From Hyunsoonleella flava (lineage in GTDB: Bacteria; Bacteroidota; Bacteroidia; Flavobacteriales; Flavobacteriaceae): a stretch of 64,000 bases of DNA. The position numbers and the translations under genes are program-made. Within the stretch, counting starts at the first letter, position 1. Each line of letters starts with the position of its first letter. The notes below the pieces were generated by a model. That model was not told the origin of the DNA and did no database searches. It worked only from the letters and a program-made list of their open reading frames with translations. Shown in pieces: positions 8,750 to 17,044 of this stretch. The DNA lies in the NCBI RefSeq assembly GCF_004310325.1, contig NZ_SIRT01000003.1:238181-302180 (forward strand). The letters run 5' to 3'.

Positions 8750-9805
8750 ATGAAAGCAATTATATTTCTAATCTTTAATCTTAGTATTTGGGTTAATATA
8801 ATAGCTCAAAATAACGATTTATACTTTCCTCCAGTAAATTCAGATAATTGGGAAACTGTAAATATTGATGACACACAATGGAATGGTAAAGCTTTACAAC
8901 CTTTGTTAGAATATATTAAAAATAAAGGTACAAAAGCATTTATTATACTAAAAGATGGTAAAATTGTTACTGAATGGTATGGTGATAATGTAACAAAAAA
9001 CACTAATTTACCTTGGTATTCTGCTGGTAAAACATTGGTTGCTTTTACTGCGGGAATTGCACAACAAGAGGGGTTTCTTAATATTAACACCCCTTCAAAC
9101 GACTATCTTGGTTCTGGTTGGTCTAGTTTAACAAAGCGGCAAGAAGATAGCATAACTGTTAAGCATCATTTAACCATGACTACAGGATTAGATTTTGAGG
9201 TGTTTAACAAAAACTGCACCTTATCCAGATGTTTACATTATAAAAATAAAGCTGGTTCTTTCTGGTTTTATCACAATGCGGCATATACTAAGATACAAGC
9301 AATAATAAGTGGAGCAGTAAACCAAAGTTTTATCAGTTATTTTAATAAGAAGTTACAGGATAGAATAGGCATGACTGGAGAATGGAAAGGCATTGGATAC
9401 GCTAAACCATATTACAGTAATGCCAGAACGATGGCGAGATTCGGTCTACTGAATCTAAATAAAGGTATTTGGCAAGATACTCCAATTTTACAGGATACGA
9501 TGTTTTTCCAAGAAATGACAAACACCTCTCAAACCCTTAACAAGAGTTATGGGTATTTATGGTGGCTTAATGGTAAAAAAAGTTTTAGGCTTCCTGGATT
9601 AACTAGAGAATTTAAAGGAAAACTGATACCAAATGCCCCAGATGATCTTATTGCGGGTTTAGGTAAAAACGACCAAAAGCTTTACATCGTACCCAGCCAG
9701 AATTTAGTTATTGTTAGATTAGGTGATAGAGCAAAAAAACGGAGATTCGGTCCAAGTAATTTTGATAATGAACTTTGGGAAAAGATTAATGCATTAATTA
9801 ACTAA
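8750..9805 (+). CDS. Serine hydrolase, beta-lactamase/PBP family (copy 2)
   Basis: 351 residues from the ATG at 8750. A longer frame opens with GTG at 8708, but starting at 8750 gives a clean signal peptide (MKAIIFLIFN to IIAQ). Motifs match the upstream paralogue: SAGK at S91-K94, YHN at Y174-N176, NARTMARFG and SYGYLWWLNG. Unlike copy 1 it has an ordinary signal peptide and no lipobox, so one copy is probably membrane-anchored and the other periplasmic or secreted. Its stop overlaps the stop of the converging amidase gene by three bases. Confidence 0.9.
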   Translation: MKAIIFLIFNLSIWVNIIAQNNDLYFPPVNSDNWETVNIDDTQWNGKALQPLLEYIKNKGTKAFIILKDGKIVTEWYGDNVTKNTNLPWYSAGKTLVAFTAGIAQQEGFLNINTPSNDYLGSGWSSLTKRQEDSITVKHHLTMTTGLDFEVFNKNCTLSRCLHYKNKAGSFWFYHNAAYTKIQAIISGAVNQSFISYFNKKLQDRIGMTGEWKGIGYAKPYYSNARTMARFGLLNLNKGIWQDTPILQDTMFFQEMTNTSQTLNKSYGYLWWLNGKKSFRLPGLTREFKGKLIPNAPDDLIAGLGKNDQKLYIVPSQNLVIVRLGDRAKKRRFGPSNFDNELWEKINALIN

Positions 9806-11442
9806 TCATAGTTTTTAGGTGCTTTTCTTCTGTTTGATACTTGCTCAAAAATATATGCCCATTGTAGTAGCTTTTTTTCTGAAAATGACTTGCTTATAAA
9901 CGTTAACCCTTTTGGAGCACCTTCTTCCGTATAACCCATCGGAACAGTAATCGCTGGGTATTCAGCAACAGCTGCAAAACCTGCGTGATAATTGTTTATG
10001 GACAGAAAGCCATCTAAATTATGAGCCGCAAAAGGAATATCAAAGTATTGCCTTCCATTGGTTTTAAGTGTACTTTTTATCGCTTGAAATTCTGCATCAG
10101 TAGCATTATCTGCTACAATACCTTCAAATAGTTTTTGTCCGTATGGCATTATATTTATGGAATCCGTTTTATTAAACTCAATAACATCCTGTACAGATTT
10201 TATCGCAACCGAAGCATCTGCATATTGCTCTAAATACTTAGGTAAATCTGCTTTCATATCTAAATTTAACAGCCTAAGAAAATTAGGCAAATCTATTTTC
10301 TCTTCTTCTATTTCTACAATTATTGCCCCTTTTGATTTCAAGTCTACAATCGCTTGAACATATAATGAATCTTCCAAAAGTCTTTTGGGCGCGCCAAAGC
10401 GTTTATCTTTTATAGAGGCCTCCCTAAGCTCTTCAAAATAAGATACTTTAAGAGTTTCTGATGATACTGATTTAGAATCGGTTGCATCAAACCCAAAAAT
10501 AGCGTCCAATAAAATAGCATTATCAATCACATTTTTAGTCATTGGTCCCGCAGTATCCAAAGTTGAAGAAATAGGTACGATACCACTTCTACTTACCAAA
10601 CCAATAGTTGGTTTTAAGCCTACCACAGAATTTTGGCTTGAGGGTGACAAAATAGAGCCGGAAGTCTCACTACCTATGGCTGCAGCTGCAAAATTAGCAG
10701 CTACAGCTACACCGCTTCCTGAACTAGAACCACCAGTATCAAAAACACGTCTGCCGTAAGGATTTAAGGTTTGGCCGCCAATAGCGCTATAACCACTTGG
10801 GCAATCGCCACAGAAAAAGTAGGCCCATTCACTTAAGTTTGCTTTTCCTAAGATGATGGCCCCTTTAGCTTTTAAACGTTCAACAATATGGGCATCCTGG
10901 GTATTGTTATTTTGCATTACAACTGCACCAGCAGTTGTAGGCATACCTTTTACGTTAATATTATCTTTTAGAAGAATGGGCATACCAAAAATGTAGCTAG
11001 TAATTTCTGAGTTAGCATTATCAGCCTCAATTGCATTTTTTATGACTTTAGGATTTAATGAAATGATGGAGTTTAAAGACAACTCATTTTCTCTATCATA
11101 CTTTCTAATGCGGTATAAATAGAATTTTACTAGTTTCTCGTAATTCAGCTTACCATCCAAAATATAGTTTTGAATAGTTGGAATATCTTGTTCTAAAATT
11201 AATGGCTTAAGCGTATTATACATTTCTTCGGTAAAATCTTCTAAGTCTTTTTCAAACGGTTGCCATAGCTGATCCTTATCGATGTATTTTGAATCTAGAA
11301 CTTTTAACTCTCTAAAATCTTTAGAAGAAATTGCACTGATATCTGTGGATACCTCAGAGTCTTTCGGCTCAGATTGGGTATTCTTACAATTGAATAACAG
11401 AATAATAAGTAGAAATGAAAGAAGATATCTCATATTTAGCAT
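9802..11442 (-). CDS. Amidase-signature family lipoprotein
   Basis: 546 residues. The N-terminus is a lipoprotein signal (IILLFNC), and the ATG at 11433 is an equally good start. The amidase signature triad can be read as K159 (ILLKDNINVKG), a serine in GGSSSGSG (about 238-245) and the nucleophile S263 in SETSGSIL. The usual GGSIR motif is altered to SGSIL. Such enzymes hydrolyse amide bonds of small molecules or peptides. The lipid anchor rules out GatA, the tRNA amidotransferase subunit of the same fold. It converges on the serine hydrolase, so the three hydrolases may form a peptide- or amide-salvage group at the cell envelope, which is inference. Confidence 0.9.
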   Translation of the reverse strand: MLNMRYLLSFLLIILLFNCKNTQSEPKDSEVSTDISAISSKDFRELKVLDSKYIDKDQLWQPFEKDLEDFTEEMYNTLKPLILEQDIPTIQNYILDGKLNYEKLVKFYLYRIRKYDRENELSLNSIISLNPKVIKNAIEADNANSEITSYIFGMPILLKDNINVKGMPTTAGAVVMQNNNTQDAHIVERLKAKGAIILGKANLSEWAYFFCGDCPSGYSAIGGQTLNPYGRRVFDTGGSSSGSGVAVAANFAAAAIGSETSGSILSPSSQNSVVGLKPTIGLVSRSGIVPISSTLDTAGPMTKNVIDNAILLDAIFGFDATDSKSVSSETLKVSYFEELREASIKDKRFGAPKRLLEDSLYVQAIVDLKSKGAIIVEIEEEKIDLPNFLRLLNLDMKADLPKYLEQYADASVAIKSVQDVIEFNKTDSINIMPYGQKLFEGIVADNATDAEFQAIKSTLKTNGRQYFDIPFAAHNLDGFLSINNYHAGFAAVAEYPAITVPMGYTEEGAPKGLTFISKSFSEKKLLQWAYIFEQVSNRRKAPKNYD

Positions 11443-11474
11443 TTTTTATAAAAATACTAAATCATTTCAAGAAA

Positions 11475-11903
11475 TTAATTGCGCTCTTCAAAAGGAACTA
11501 TTGTCCCCTTTTCTAAATAATTTTTAAGTCCGTTAAGCAATAATGCCCAACAAAAGGAAGAGTGTTTAAAATGATGATTCTGGTTTACCCAATTTACATG
11601 GCTAAATTCCACTAGTGTTCCGTTTTCGGTTTCTTTTAAATCAAAACCGAAAGTCGTGGGATTCCAATCTGCATCTGATTTTGTCATTTTAAAATGAATG
11701 GATTTGTTAGGTTCTATTTTTGAAACCTTGCAATACCAATCGTATTTATCGGTAAAATTTAAATTATACTCTACTCCAAATTTTGGTTCTCCAGAGCTTT
11801 TTAATGTCCACCAATTATCTAGATGCTTGGGTAGCGAAATGGCGTTGAATACTTTTGAAGGCTTTTCTTCAACTAATAAACTATGATAAATATTGAATTT
11901 CAT
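11475..11903 (-). CDS. SRPBCC (AHSA1-like) domain protein
   Basis: 142 residues, no signal peptide, cytoplasmic. The layout (VEEKPSKVFNAIS, LDNWWT, FGVEYNLNF, TENGTLVEFSHVNW, LNGLKNYLEKG) is that of START-like SRPBCC proteins of the AHSA1 type, which form a helix-grip fold with a hydrophobic pocket. Some activate Hsp90 and many bind small ligands; the ligand here is unknown. An htpG gene exists at 29.7 kb but is not adjacent, so a chaperone link is not supported by context. Confidence 0.85.
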   Translation of the reverse strand: MKFNIYHSLLVEEKPSKVFNAISLPKHLDNWWTLKSSGEPKFGVEYNLNFTDKYDWYCKVSKIEPNKSIHFKMTKSDADWNPTTFGFDLKETENGTLVEFSHVNWVNQNHHFKHSSFCWALLLNGLKNYLEKGTIVPFEERN

Positions 11904-11961
11904 AATTAAATATAAAAGTTTCTAGATTAATTATCTATTTTTAAAATCTAAATCTTCATAC

Positions 11962-13278
11962 ATGAAATACCTCTTGCCGTTTTATTTCTTTTGTTTTTCA
12001 TTGTTAGGTTATTCACAAAACCACCAACTTATAGACACTACTGATTACGAAAAGCACAAATCTTTAATTGCAGACTTTAAAACAAAAAACGAAACTTTCG
12101 AAGAACATATTAAAGCAAATTATAAGGGAAAATTAAGAAGGGAAATTTTAGGAATTTATACTGAATATCAAGGACAGTTTGAAGAAATTTTAGAGAATAA
12201 AAAACTATTGTTTGATACTCGTTTTGAAAAATATATTGACAGCCTTTTTAATACTTTGGTAGAAAACAATACGGAATTAAAAGACAAAGACATAAAGGTA
12301 TATTTATCAAAAAGACCCTCTCCTAATGCGTTTAGCATTGGCAATGGCACCATTATTACAAATATAGGTTTGTTTTCGTTCCTTGAAAACGAGCACCAAT
12401 TATTATCGGTTATGTCGCATGAAGTGGCGCATGAACTACTGAAGCATAGTCACAATAGTATTGTGAATAAGGCAAACCAAAATATTGCTGTATTAGGGAG
12501 CAATTCCTATTTCTCTAGAAATTTAAAGTTGGAAAAATATAATAAAGGTTCTCGTTCCTTTGAGAAACTTAAAAACCTTTTATATGAAGAAGGAGAAATA
12601 AAAAGAAAGAATGAAATAGCGGCAGATTCATTAGGGTATTTGCTATACAAAAACAGTAAATCTCCTGAAAATGAGTTTTTAAATACACTGATTACGCTTA
12701 AAAAGTATGATTCTGTTCCTTCTATAGCTTTAGACTCAACAATCTATATTAAAACTTTTGATTTACAAGAACAACCTTTCAATCACAAATGGTTGAAAAA
12801 TGAAGATTTTGATCACTATAATTATGATTTTTATAAGGATAAAATAAATGCTGATTCCATAAAAGGGCATCCCGAAATTGATCATAGAATAGAAAAACTT
12901 AAACTATTTTTTCAAGAATTAAACACTGAATTTCCAAGTAACAATAGAACTAAAGTAGACAGTTCATTCTTAGAATTACAGGATTTAGCAAATAAAGCCT
13001 ACGTAGAAAATCTCTTTTATAATAATGAATATGGCCTGAGCATTTACCTAATCTTAAAACGCTTGGAAAGTAATTTTGAAGACAAATATCTACAAAAATG
13101 GCTGGGTATTAATTTTAATGCTATTTATGAAGCCAAAAAGAAGTATCAATTAAATAGATATGTTGATAGAATTGTACCTAAAGAACAAAGCAAAAGTTAC
13201 CAGCAGTTTTTGAATTTTATTTGGAATTTAAATTTAAATGAGATTAAAACTATAGCCGATTACTACTTAAAAAATTAA
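11962..13278 (+). CDS. M48 family zinc metalloprotease
   Basis: 438 residues with a signal peptide (about 1-18, ending LGYSQ). The zinc-binding motif HEVAH (H153, E154, H157) and the third ligand E218 in KNEIAADSLG identify an M48 peptidase of the BepA/YfgC/Oma1 group, expected in the periplasm. The C-terminal half (about 330-438) is helical and TPR-like in appearance. Related proteins take part in outer-membrane protein quality control. Its end overlaps the converging gene at 13275 by four bases. Confidence 0.88.
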   Translation: MKYLLPFYFFCFSLLGYSQNHQLIDTTDYEKHKSLIADFKTKNETFEEHIKANYKGKLRREILGIYTEYQGQFEEILENKKLLFDTRFEKYIDSLFNTLVENNTELKDKDIKVYLSKRPSPNAFSIGNGTIITNIGLFSFLENEHQLLSVMSHEVAHELLKHSHNSIVNKANQNIAVLGSNSYFSRNLKLEKYNKGSRSFEKLKNLLYEEGEIKRKNEIAADSLGYLLYKNSKSPENEFLNTLITLKKYDSVPSIALDSTIYIKTFDLQEQPFNHKWLKNEDFDHYNYDFYKDKINADSIKGHPEIDHRIEKLKLFFQELNTEFPSNNRTKVDSSFLELQDLANKAYVENLFYNNEYGLSIYLILKRLESNFEDKYLQKWLGINFNAIYEAKKKYQLNRYVDRIVPKEQSKSYQQFLNFIWNLNLNEIKTIADYYLKN

Positions 13279-14747
13279 TCTAAATTCAAGCGTTCTAATC
13301 TAATTTCGTCAAAGTCTGAATTTTCATTGAATTCTCTTAAAAGTATATAGCCCTCTTTAGCGATATACGGAGAAATGAAATAATCATCAGACGACATTGG
13401 GATTTTTTCGTGATTTATTTCGCCATCTACAATTGAAACTATGCCTAAAATCCAGTTTTTATCCTTTGTACCTTCCTCCTTTTGATAGTCTTGATAGAAA
13501 AATACTGCATCTTTTTCACTATTCAAGTACTGACCAAATAAGTAGTCAGAGGAAGAAAATTTACTCATGTCTTTTTCTATCACTTTTACATTTTTAATAT
13601 CAAAATTACTATCAAATTCCAGAAGAATAAAATCTTCAGTTTTTACATGAGGGCCTAACAAAATATTATTGGCGATTTTATACTTTTCGGATAAAACCAC
13701 AATACGCTCGTCGTTAAACACAAAATAAGCGTGCGTAAAAAGTTTATACCCAGCTTCCATTTTGCCCTTCTTATTCATTTCAATAAAATCTCCTGCATCT
13801 TCCCATAAAAAGTGTTTTTTTAATATTTCGTTACCATTTTTATCCAAAACAATCTTAAATAAACCCAATGCCCTGTCCCTATTATAGCCAACAATGCTAT
13901 ATGGACTAATTTTACCTGTTAAAACAGTATTTTCGCCAAGTTTTTTAACGGTGTAACTATAGCTGTATTTTGAGTTTGTATGTTCAAGTGGATATCTAAA
14001 ATTGAGCTGTCCTGTATTAGCATCAATCTGTAAAAACTCCTTTTTTCGTTTACTACCGTCTTTTGAACTGTATATAAAATACAAAGCATCTTCTTGAAAA
14101 GATACAGCGCTAAAAAATGACGATACTTTATCGCCACCAAATTCATAATCCCAAACCTTTTCATTCTTAAGATTATAGAACTCTAAAATCTGTGGATTCA
14201 CTTTAGCATTCTTTTTTCGCAGCTGTAAGACCAAATAACCATTATTGGCTGCAACAGGAACGTTAATATAAGCTCTTTCTCTTTGTACTTTCTTTATTGT
14301 ATTAATATCTCTATTACCTTCTAAAACTGTGTCATTTTCAAAATAAAAAGGGTCTCCAATTTCATTATTATCCAAGTGCAATAACCTAGACGACGTAAAT
14401 GCTACCCTACCAGTTGTATTACTATATCGTTTGGTGAGAAGTAAGGTGTTTCCCAATTTTTCTGGCAAGTAATATCTAGAATATATTTTCTTATACGCTA
14501 CATCAACAAATTCGCCATTGGCTACTTTATTGAGGTTTTTATCCAGAATTGTATACTCATATTTTTCTTCGTTCTCACTTAACTTATCCATTTTAAAAAG
14601 AGTGAAGTAGCCATAAACGTCCTCATTCTCTTCATAAATTGGTGTAAACATCTGCATTTCTCCAGATGCTAAATTTGCTAAATTTGAAATTTGTGCTCCA
14701 GCAATTGTTGCCAGTGAAAGGCTTAAAATAAGTAGGATTCGTTTCAT
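13275..14747 (-). CDS. Secreted protein of unknown function, possibly DUF6770
   Basis: 490 residues with a signal peptide (about 1-18, ending IAGAQ). The body consists of many beta segments with aromatic and charged residues (YGYFTLFKMD, LLLTKRYSNTTG, NRDRALGLFKI, FILLEFDSNFD), suggesting a beta-propeller or beta-sandwich domain with no catalytic motif that I recognise. It may belong to the family named DUF6770, but that assignment is from memory. It lies 14 bases downstream of ftsY on the same strand and could be read from the ftsY transcript. Confidence 0.75.
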   Translation of the reverse strand: MKRILLILSLSLATIAGAQISNLANLASGEMQMFTPIYEENEDVYGYFTLFKMDKLSENEEKYEYTILDKNLNKVANGEFVDVAYKKIYSRYYLPEKLGNTLLLTKRYSNTTGRVAFTSSRLLHLDNNEIGDPFYFENDTVLEGNRDINTIKKVQRERAYINVPVAANNGYLVLQLRKKNAKVNPQILEFYNLKNEKVWDYEFGGDKVSSFFSAVSFQEDALYFIYSSKDGSKRKKEFLQIDANTGQLNFRYPLEHTNSKYSYSYTVKKLGENTVLTGKISPYSIVGYNRDRALGLFKIVLDKNGNEILKKHFLWEDAGDFIEMNKKGKMEAGYKLFTHAYFVFNDERIVVLSEKYKIANNILLGPHVKTEDFILLEFDSNFDIKNVKVIEKDMSKFSSSDYLFGQYLNSEKDAVFFYQDYQKEEGTKDKNWILGIVSIVDGEINHEKIPMSSDDYFISPYIAKEGYILLREFNENSDFDEIRLERLNLD

Positions 14748-14761
14748 GTATGCTGTAAATG

Positions 14762-15715
14762 TTATTTAAAAAAAGAATCAACAAACTCATACTTGTTGAA
14801 TACTTGAAGATCATCAATCCCCTCGCCAACACCAATATATTTTACAGGTATTTGAAATTGGTCTGAAATACCTATGACTACACCTCCTTTTGCGGTGCCG
14901 TCCAGTTTGGTAACGGCTAGCGAGGTTACTTCGGTAGCAGCAGTAAATTGTTTGGCTTGCTCAAAGGCGTTTTGTCCTGTGGAGCCATCTAAGACTAGTA
15001 ATACGTCATGCGGCGCATCATCCACCACTTTTTGCATCACACGTTTTACTTTTGTCAACTCATTCATTAAGTTGACCTTATTATGTAATCGCCCCGCAGT
15101 ATCTATAATAACAACATCGGCATCACTAGCTACTGCACTTTTTAAAGTATCGAAAGCTACAGAAGCTGGATCGCTACCCATAGATTGCTTTACAATAGGT
15201 ACATCTACCCGATCTGCCCAAACTTGTAATTGGTCAATAGCTGCCGCTCTAAACGTATCTGCTGCACCTAACACCACATTTAAACCTTGTTTTTTAAACT
15301 GGCTTGCCAATTTACCAATGGTTGTGGTCTTTCCTACACCATTTACACCAACTACCATCATAACGTATGGCTTTTTGCCTTCTGGAATGGTAAATTCGGT
15401 ATCTTCTCCTGAATTTGTCTCGGATAGCAAACCTGCTATTTCCTCACGTAGAATTTGATTCAATTCATCAGTTCCTAAATATTTATCCTTGGCAACGCGT
15501 TCTTCGATGCGCTCAATCACCTTTAAAGTTGTATTTACCCCAACATCACTGGTTACTAAAACCTCTTCTAAATTATCTAAAACCTCATCGTCTACTTTAG
15601 ACTTTCCTGCTACGGCTTTACTAAGTTTGCCAAAGAAACTAGACTTTGATTTTTCTAGCCCTTTGTCTAAGGTTTCCTTTTTTTCTGAGGAGAATATTTT
15701 TTTGAAAAAACTCAT
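14762..15715 (-). CDS. ftsY: Signal recognition particle receptor FtsY
   Basis: 317 residues. After a short charged N-terminus and N domain (about 1-110) comes the SRP GTPase domain: G1 GVNGVGKT at 123-130, the DTAGR element at about 205, and TKLDGTAKGG near 275. It docks SRP-bound ribosomes at the inner membrane for co-translational insertion. The acidic A domain of enterobacterial FtsY is missing, which is usual outside that group. It follows the rpmB-rpmG-DUF4295 group but is separated from it by two terminator-like hairpins and a dispersed repeat. Confidence 0.96.
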   Translation of the reverse strand: MSFFKKIFSSEKKETLDKGLEKSKSSFFGKLSKAVAGKSKVDDEVLDNLEEVLVTSDVGVNTTLKVIERIEERVAKDKYLGTDELNQILREEIAGLLSETNSGEDTEFTIPEGKKPYVMMVVGVNGVGKTTTIGKLASQFKKQGLNVVLGAADTFRAAAIDQLQVWADRVDVPIVKQSMGSDPASVAFDTLKSAVASDADVVIIDTAGRLHNKVNLMNELTKVKRVMQKVVDDAPHDVLLVLDGSTGQNAFEQAKQFTAATEVTSLAVTKLDGTAKGGVVIGISDQFQIPVKYIGVGEGIDDLQVFNKYEFVDSFFK

Positions 15716-15824
15716 TTATAATTGTTTATCCGTTTATAAGTTGAAACGTTTAATTGTTTCAACTCTTTGTTAGGGTATTCCTATCTCAACCTAAACTGTC
15801 TTTGTTTAAGACGGCTGGTCTTTC

Positions 15825-15910
15825 GCGTTAGGGATTGAGGCATTTGTTGAAGCTCCTCGACGTAGGAGAGAGCGACTGCCGAAAGCCCGACCCTTGTGGT
15901 AACGCCCAAA
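15825..15910 (-). repeat. Dispersed ~90-base intergenic repeat, copy A
   Basis: On the minus strand it reads from TTTGGGCGTTACC through GGGTCGGGCTTTCGGCAGTC and CAACAAATGCCTCAATCCC to TAACGC. The ends form a GCGTTA/TAACGC inverted repeat. It is nearly the same as copy C (43603-43690) and more loosely matches copy B (19269-19365). It sits about 110 bases upstream of ftsY. I recall similar sequences between genes in other flavobacteria but could not check that. Confidence 0.8.
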
Positions 15911-16020
15911 TACTTGATAACAAATTTCTTGCCTTTAATTTTAACATGAAATATTGTCATTAAAAATTTGAAGTGTAAATATACTTAAAGGAAATAAAAT
16001 CTTGATAGGGTTTAAAAAGA

Positions 16021-16044
16021 AATCCCACCAAAATAGGCGGGATT
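16021..16044 (-). terminator. Second terminator-like hairpin upstream of ftsY
   Basis: AATCCC-CC pairs with GG-GGGATT around a 6-7 base loop. On the minus strand it is followed by TTCTTTTT. It lies about 50 bases beyond the DUF4295 terminator, so the two may act in series to isolate ftsY from the ribosomal-protein transcript. Confidence 0.6.
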
Positions 16045-16093
16045 AATTCGATTACGAAACCTTGACTTGACATAAACTCAATGTTTCTATCTC

Positions 16094-16130
16094 ATTAAAA
16101 AAGCTGCTCTCTTTACAGACAGCAGCTTTA
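16094..16130 (-). terminator. Terminator of the rpmB-rpmG-DUF4295 transcript
   Basis: A nine-base perfect stem, AAAGCTGCT with AGCAGCTTT, around a 12-base loop, with a T-run on the minus strand. It lies just after the DUF4295 stop. Confidence 0.8.
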
Positions 16131-16151
16131 TAATATTGTGGTAGTGAACGT

Positions 16152-16304
16152 TTATTTCTTGTTTAAGAAATCGTTTACTAGTTCTGGAGACATTACTGAT
16201 TCTACAAACATGTAAGCTCCTGTTTTTGGAGACTTAACCATTTTGATAGCTTTAGTTAATCTTTTAGACCCTGTTTGTAACGATGCTACTGCTTTCTTTG
16301 CCAT
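16152..16304 (-). CDS. DUF4295 small ribosome-associated protein
   Basis: 50 residues, starting MAKKAVASLQTGSKRL and ending DFLNKK. It is too short for many gene callers, but the frame, the lysine-rich composition and the place directly after rpmG match the DUF4295 family that follows L33 throughout Bacteroidetes. I believe this family corresponds to the extra large-subunit protein (bL38) reported in a Bacteroidetes ribosome structure, but I cannot confirm the name here. It is co-transcribed with rpmB and rpmG and terminated by a strong hairpin. Confidence 0.92.
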   Translation of the reverse strand: MAKKAVASLQTGSKRLTKAIKMVKSPKTGAYMFVESVMSPELVNDFLNKK

Positions 16305-16339
16305 GGCTTATACTTTTTAGTTTTACGCTGTAAAACTTA

Positions 16340-16522
16340 TTACTTAATTTCTTTGTGAACTGTCATTTTCTTTAAGATTGGGTTAAATTTCTTTAACTCC
16401 ATTCTATCTGGCGTGTTCTTTTTGTTCTTGGTAGTAATGTACCTTGAAGTTCCTGGTTGTCCAGACTCTTTATGCTCTGTACACTCTAAAATTACCTGTA
16501 TTCTATTACCTTTCTTTGCCAT
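16340..16522 (-). CDS. rpmG: 50S ribosomal protein bL33
   Basis: 60 residues. The sequence [18 protein letters not shown], then [21 protein letters not shown] and a basic end, is typical of L33. It has only one of the four cysteines of the zinc-binding form, so this is a zinc-independent (C-) type. It lies between rpmB and DUF4295 with gaps of 24 and 35 bases, in one operon. Confidence 0.97.
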   Translation of the reverse strand: MAKKGNRIQVILECTEHKESGQPGTSRYITTKNKKNTPDRMELKKFNPILKKMTVHKEIK

Positions 16523-16546
16523 CTTAAACTACTTTACGCTGACGTT

Positions 16547-16783
16547 TTATTTTAAAAATCCTTTAGACTTAGCTTCTTTAATAGCAGCCGAAATCCCTAT
16601 TTTATTAATCGTCTTTAAAGCAGAAGTTGACACTTTTAAAGTTATCCACTTGTCCTCTTCTGGAATGTAAAAACGTTTCTTTACTAAGTTAGCATCAAAT
16701 CTGCGCTTAGTTTTATTCATTGCATGAGACACGTTGTTACCAACCATTGCCTTTTTCCCTGTAAGTTCACAAACTCTTGACAT
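16547..16783 (-). CDS. rpmB: 50S ribosomal protein bL28
   Basis: 78 residues. MSRVCELTGKKAMVGNNVSH, NKTKRRFDANLVKKRFY and the segment ending KGFLK are diagnostic of L28. A single N-terminal cysteine (C5) remains, so the zinc-ribbon form is absent. It is the first gene of the rpmB-rpmG-DUF4295 operon and has a good Bacteroidetes promoter upstream. Confidence 0.97.
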   Translation of the reverse strand: MSRVCELTGKKAMVGNNVSHAMNKTKRRFDANLVKKRFYIPEEDKWITLKVSTSALKTINKIGISAAIKEAKSKGFLK

Positions 16784-16825
16784 TACTTTTTACTTTTAAA
16801 TGTGTTGTTGCTTAAAAACGAGGTG

Positions 16826-16855
16826 CAAATATACTTAAATTTTGAATTATGACAA
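16826..16855 (-). promoter_or_regulatory. rpmB operon promoter
   Basis: On the minus strand a TTG (-33) at 16853-16855 is separated by 19 bases from TATATTTG (-7) at 16826-16833. This is close to the flavobacterial consensus and lies about 40 bases before the rpmB ATG. Confidence 0.75.
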
Positions 16856-17044
16856 TTAAAATAACGAATTTTTTAAAAGGATTTATTTCAAGTAAAAATC
16901 AACCTTAATTTTGATCATTTTCGAGAGTTTTGGATGGCGTAATGGCCTTAAAAAATTCTGTTATTTTTGATTCCAGTTTCTACGGAAATAACAATCTTAT
17001 GGGTAACGTCAACAAGAAGCGCTGAGGAATGTTTTTTCAATTTA

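Noticed and set aside
14874..15773. Plus-strand open frames across ftsY
   Set aside because: Shadow frames of a highly conserved housekeeping gene on the minus strand.
15716..16151. Possible tRNA or riboswitch in the gap upstream of ftsY
   Set aside because: No cloverleaf or known riboswitch pattern; the structure there is explained by two hairpins and the dispersed repeat.
16942..17025. 27-codon frame between rpmB and cinA
   Set aside because: No signal or homology cue; the interval is simple promoter and leader sequence.
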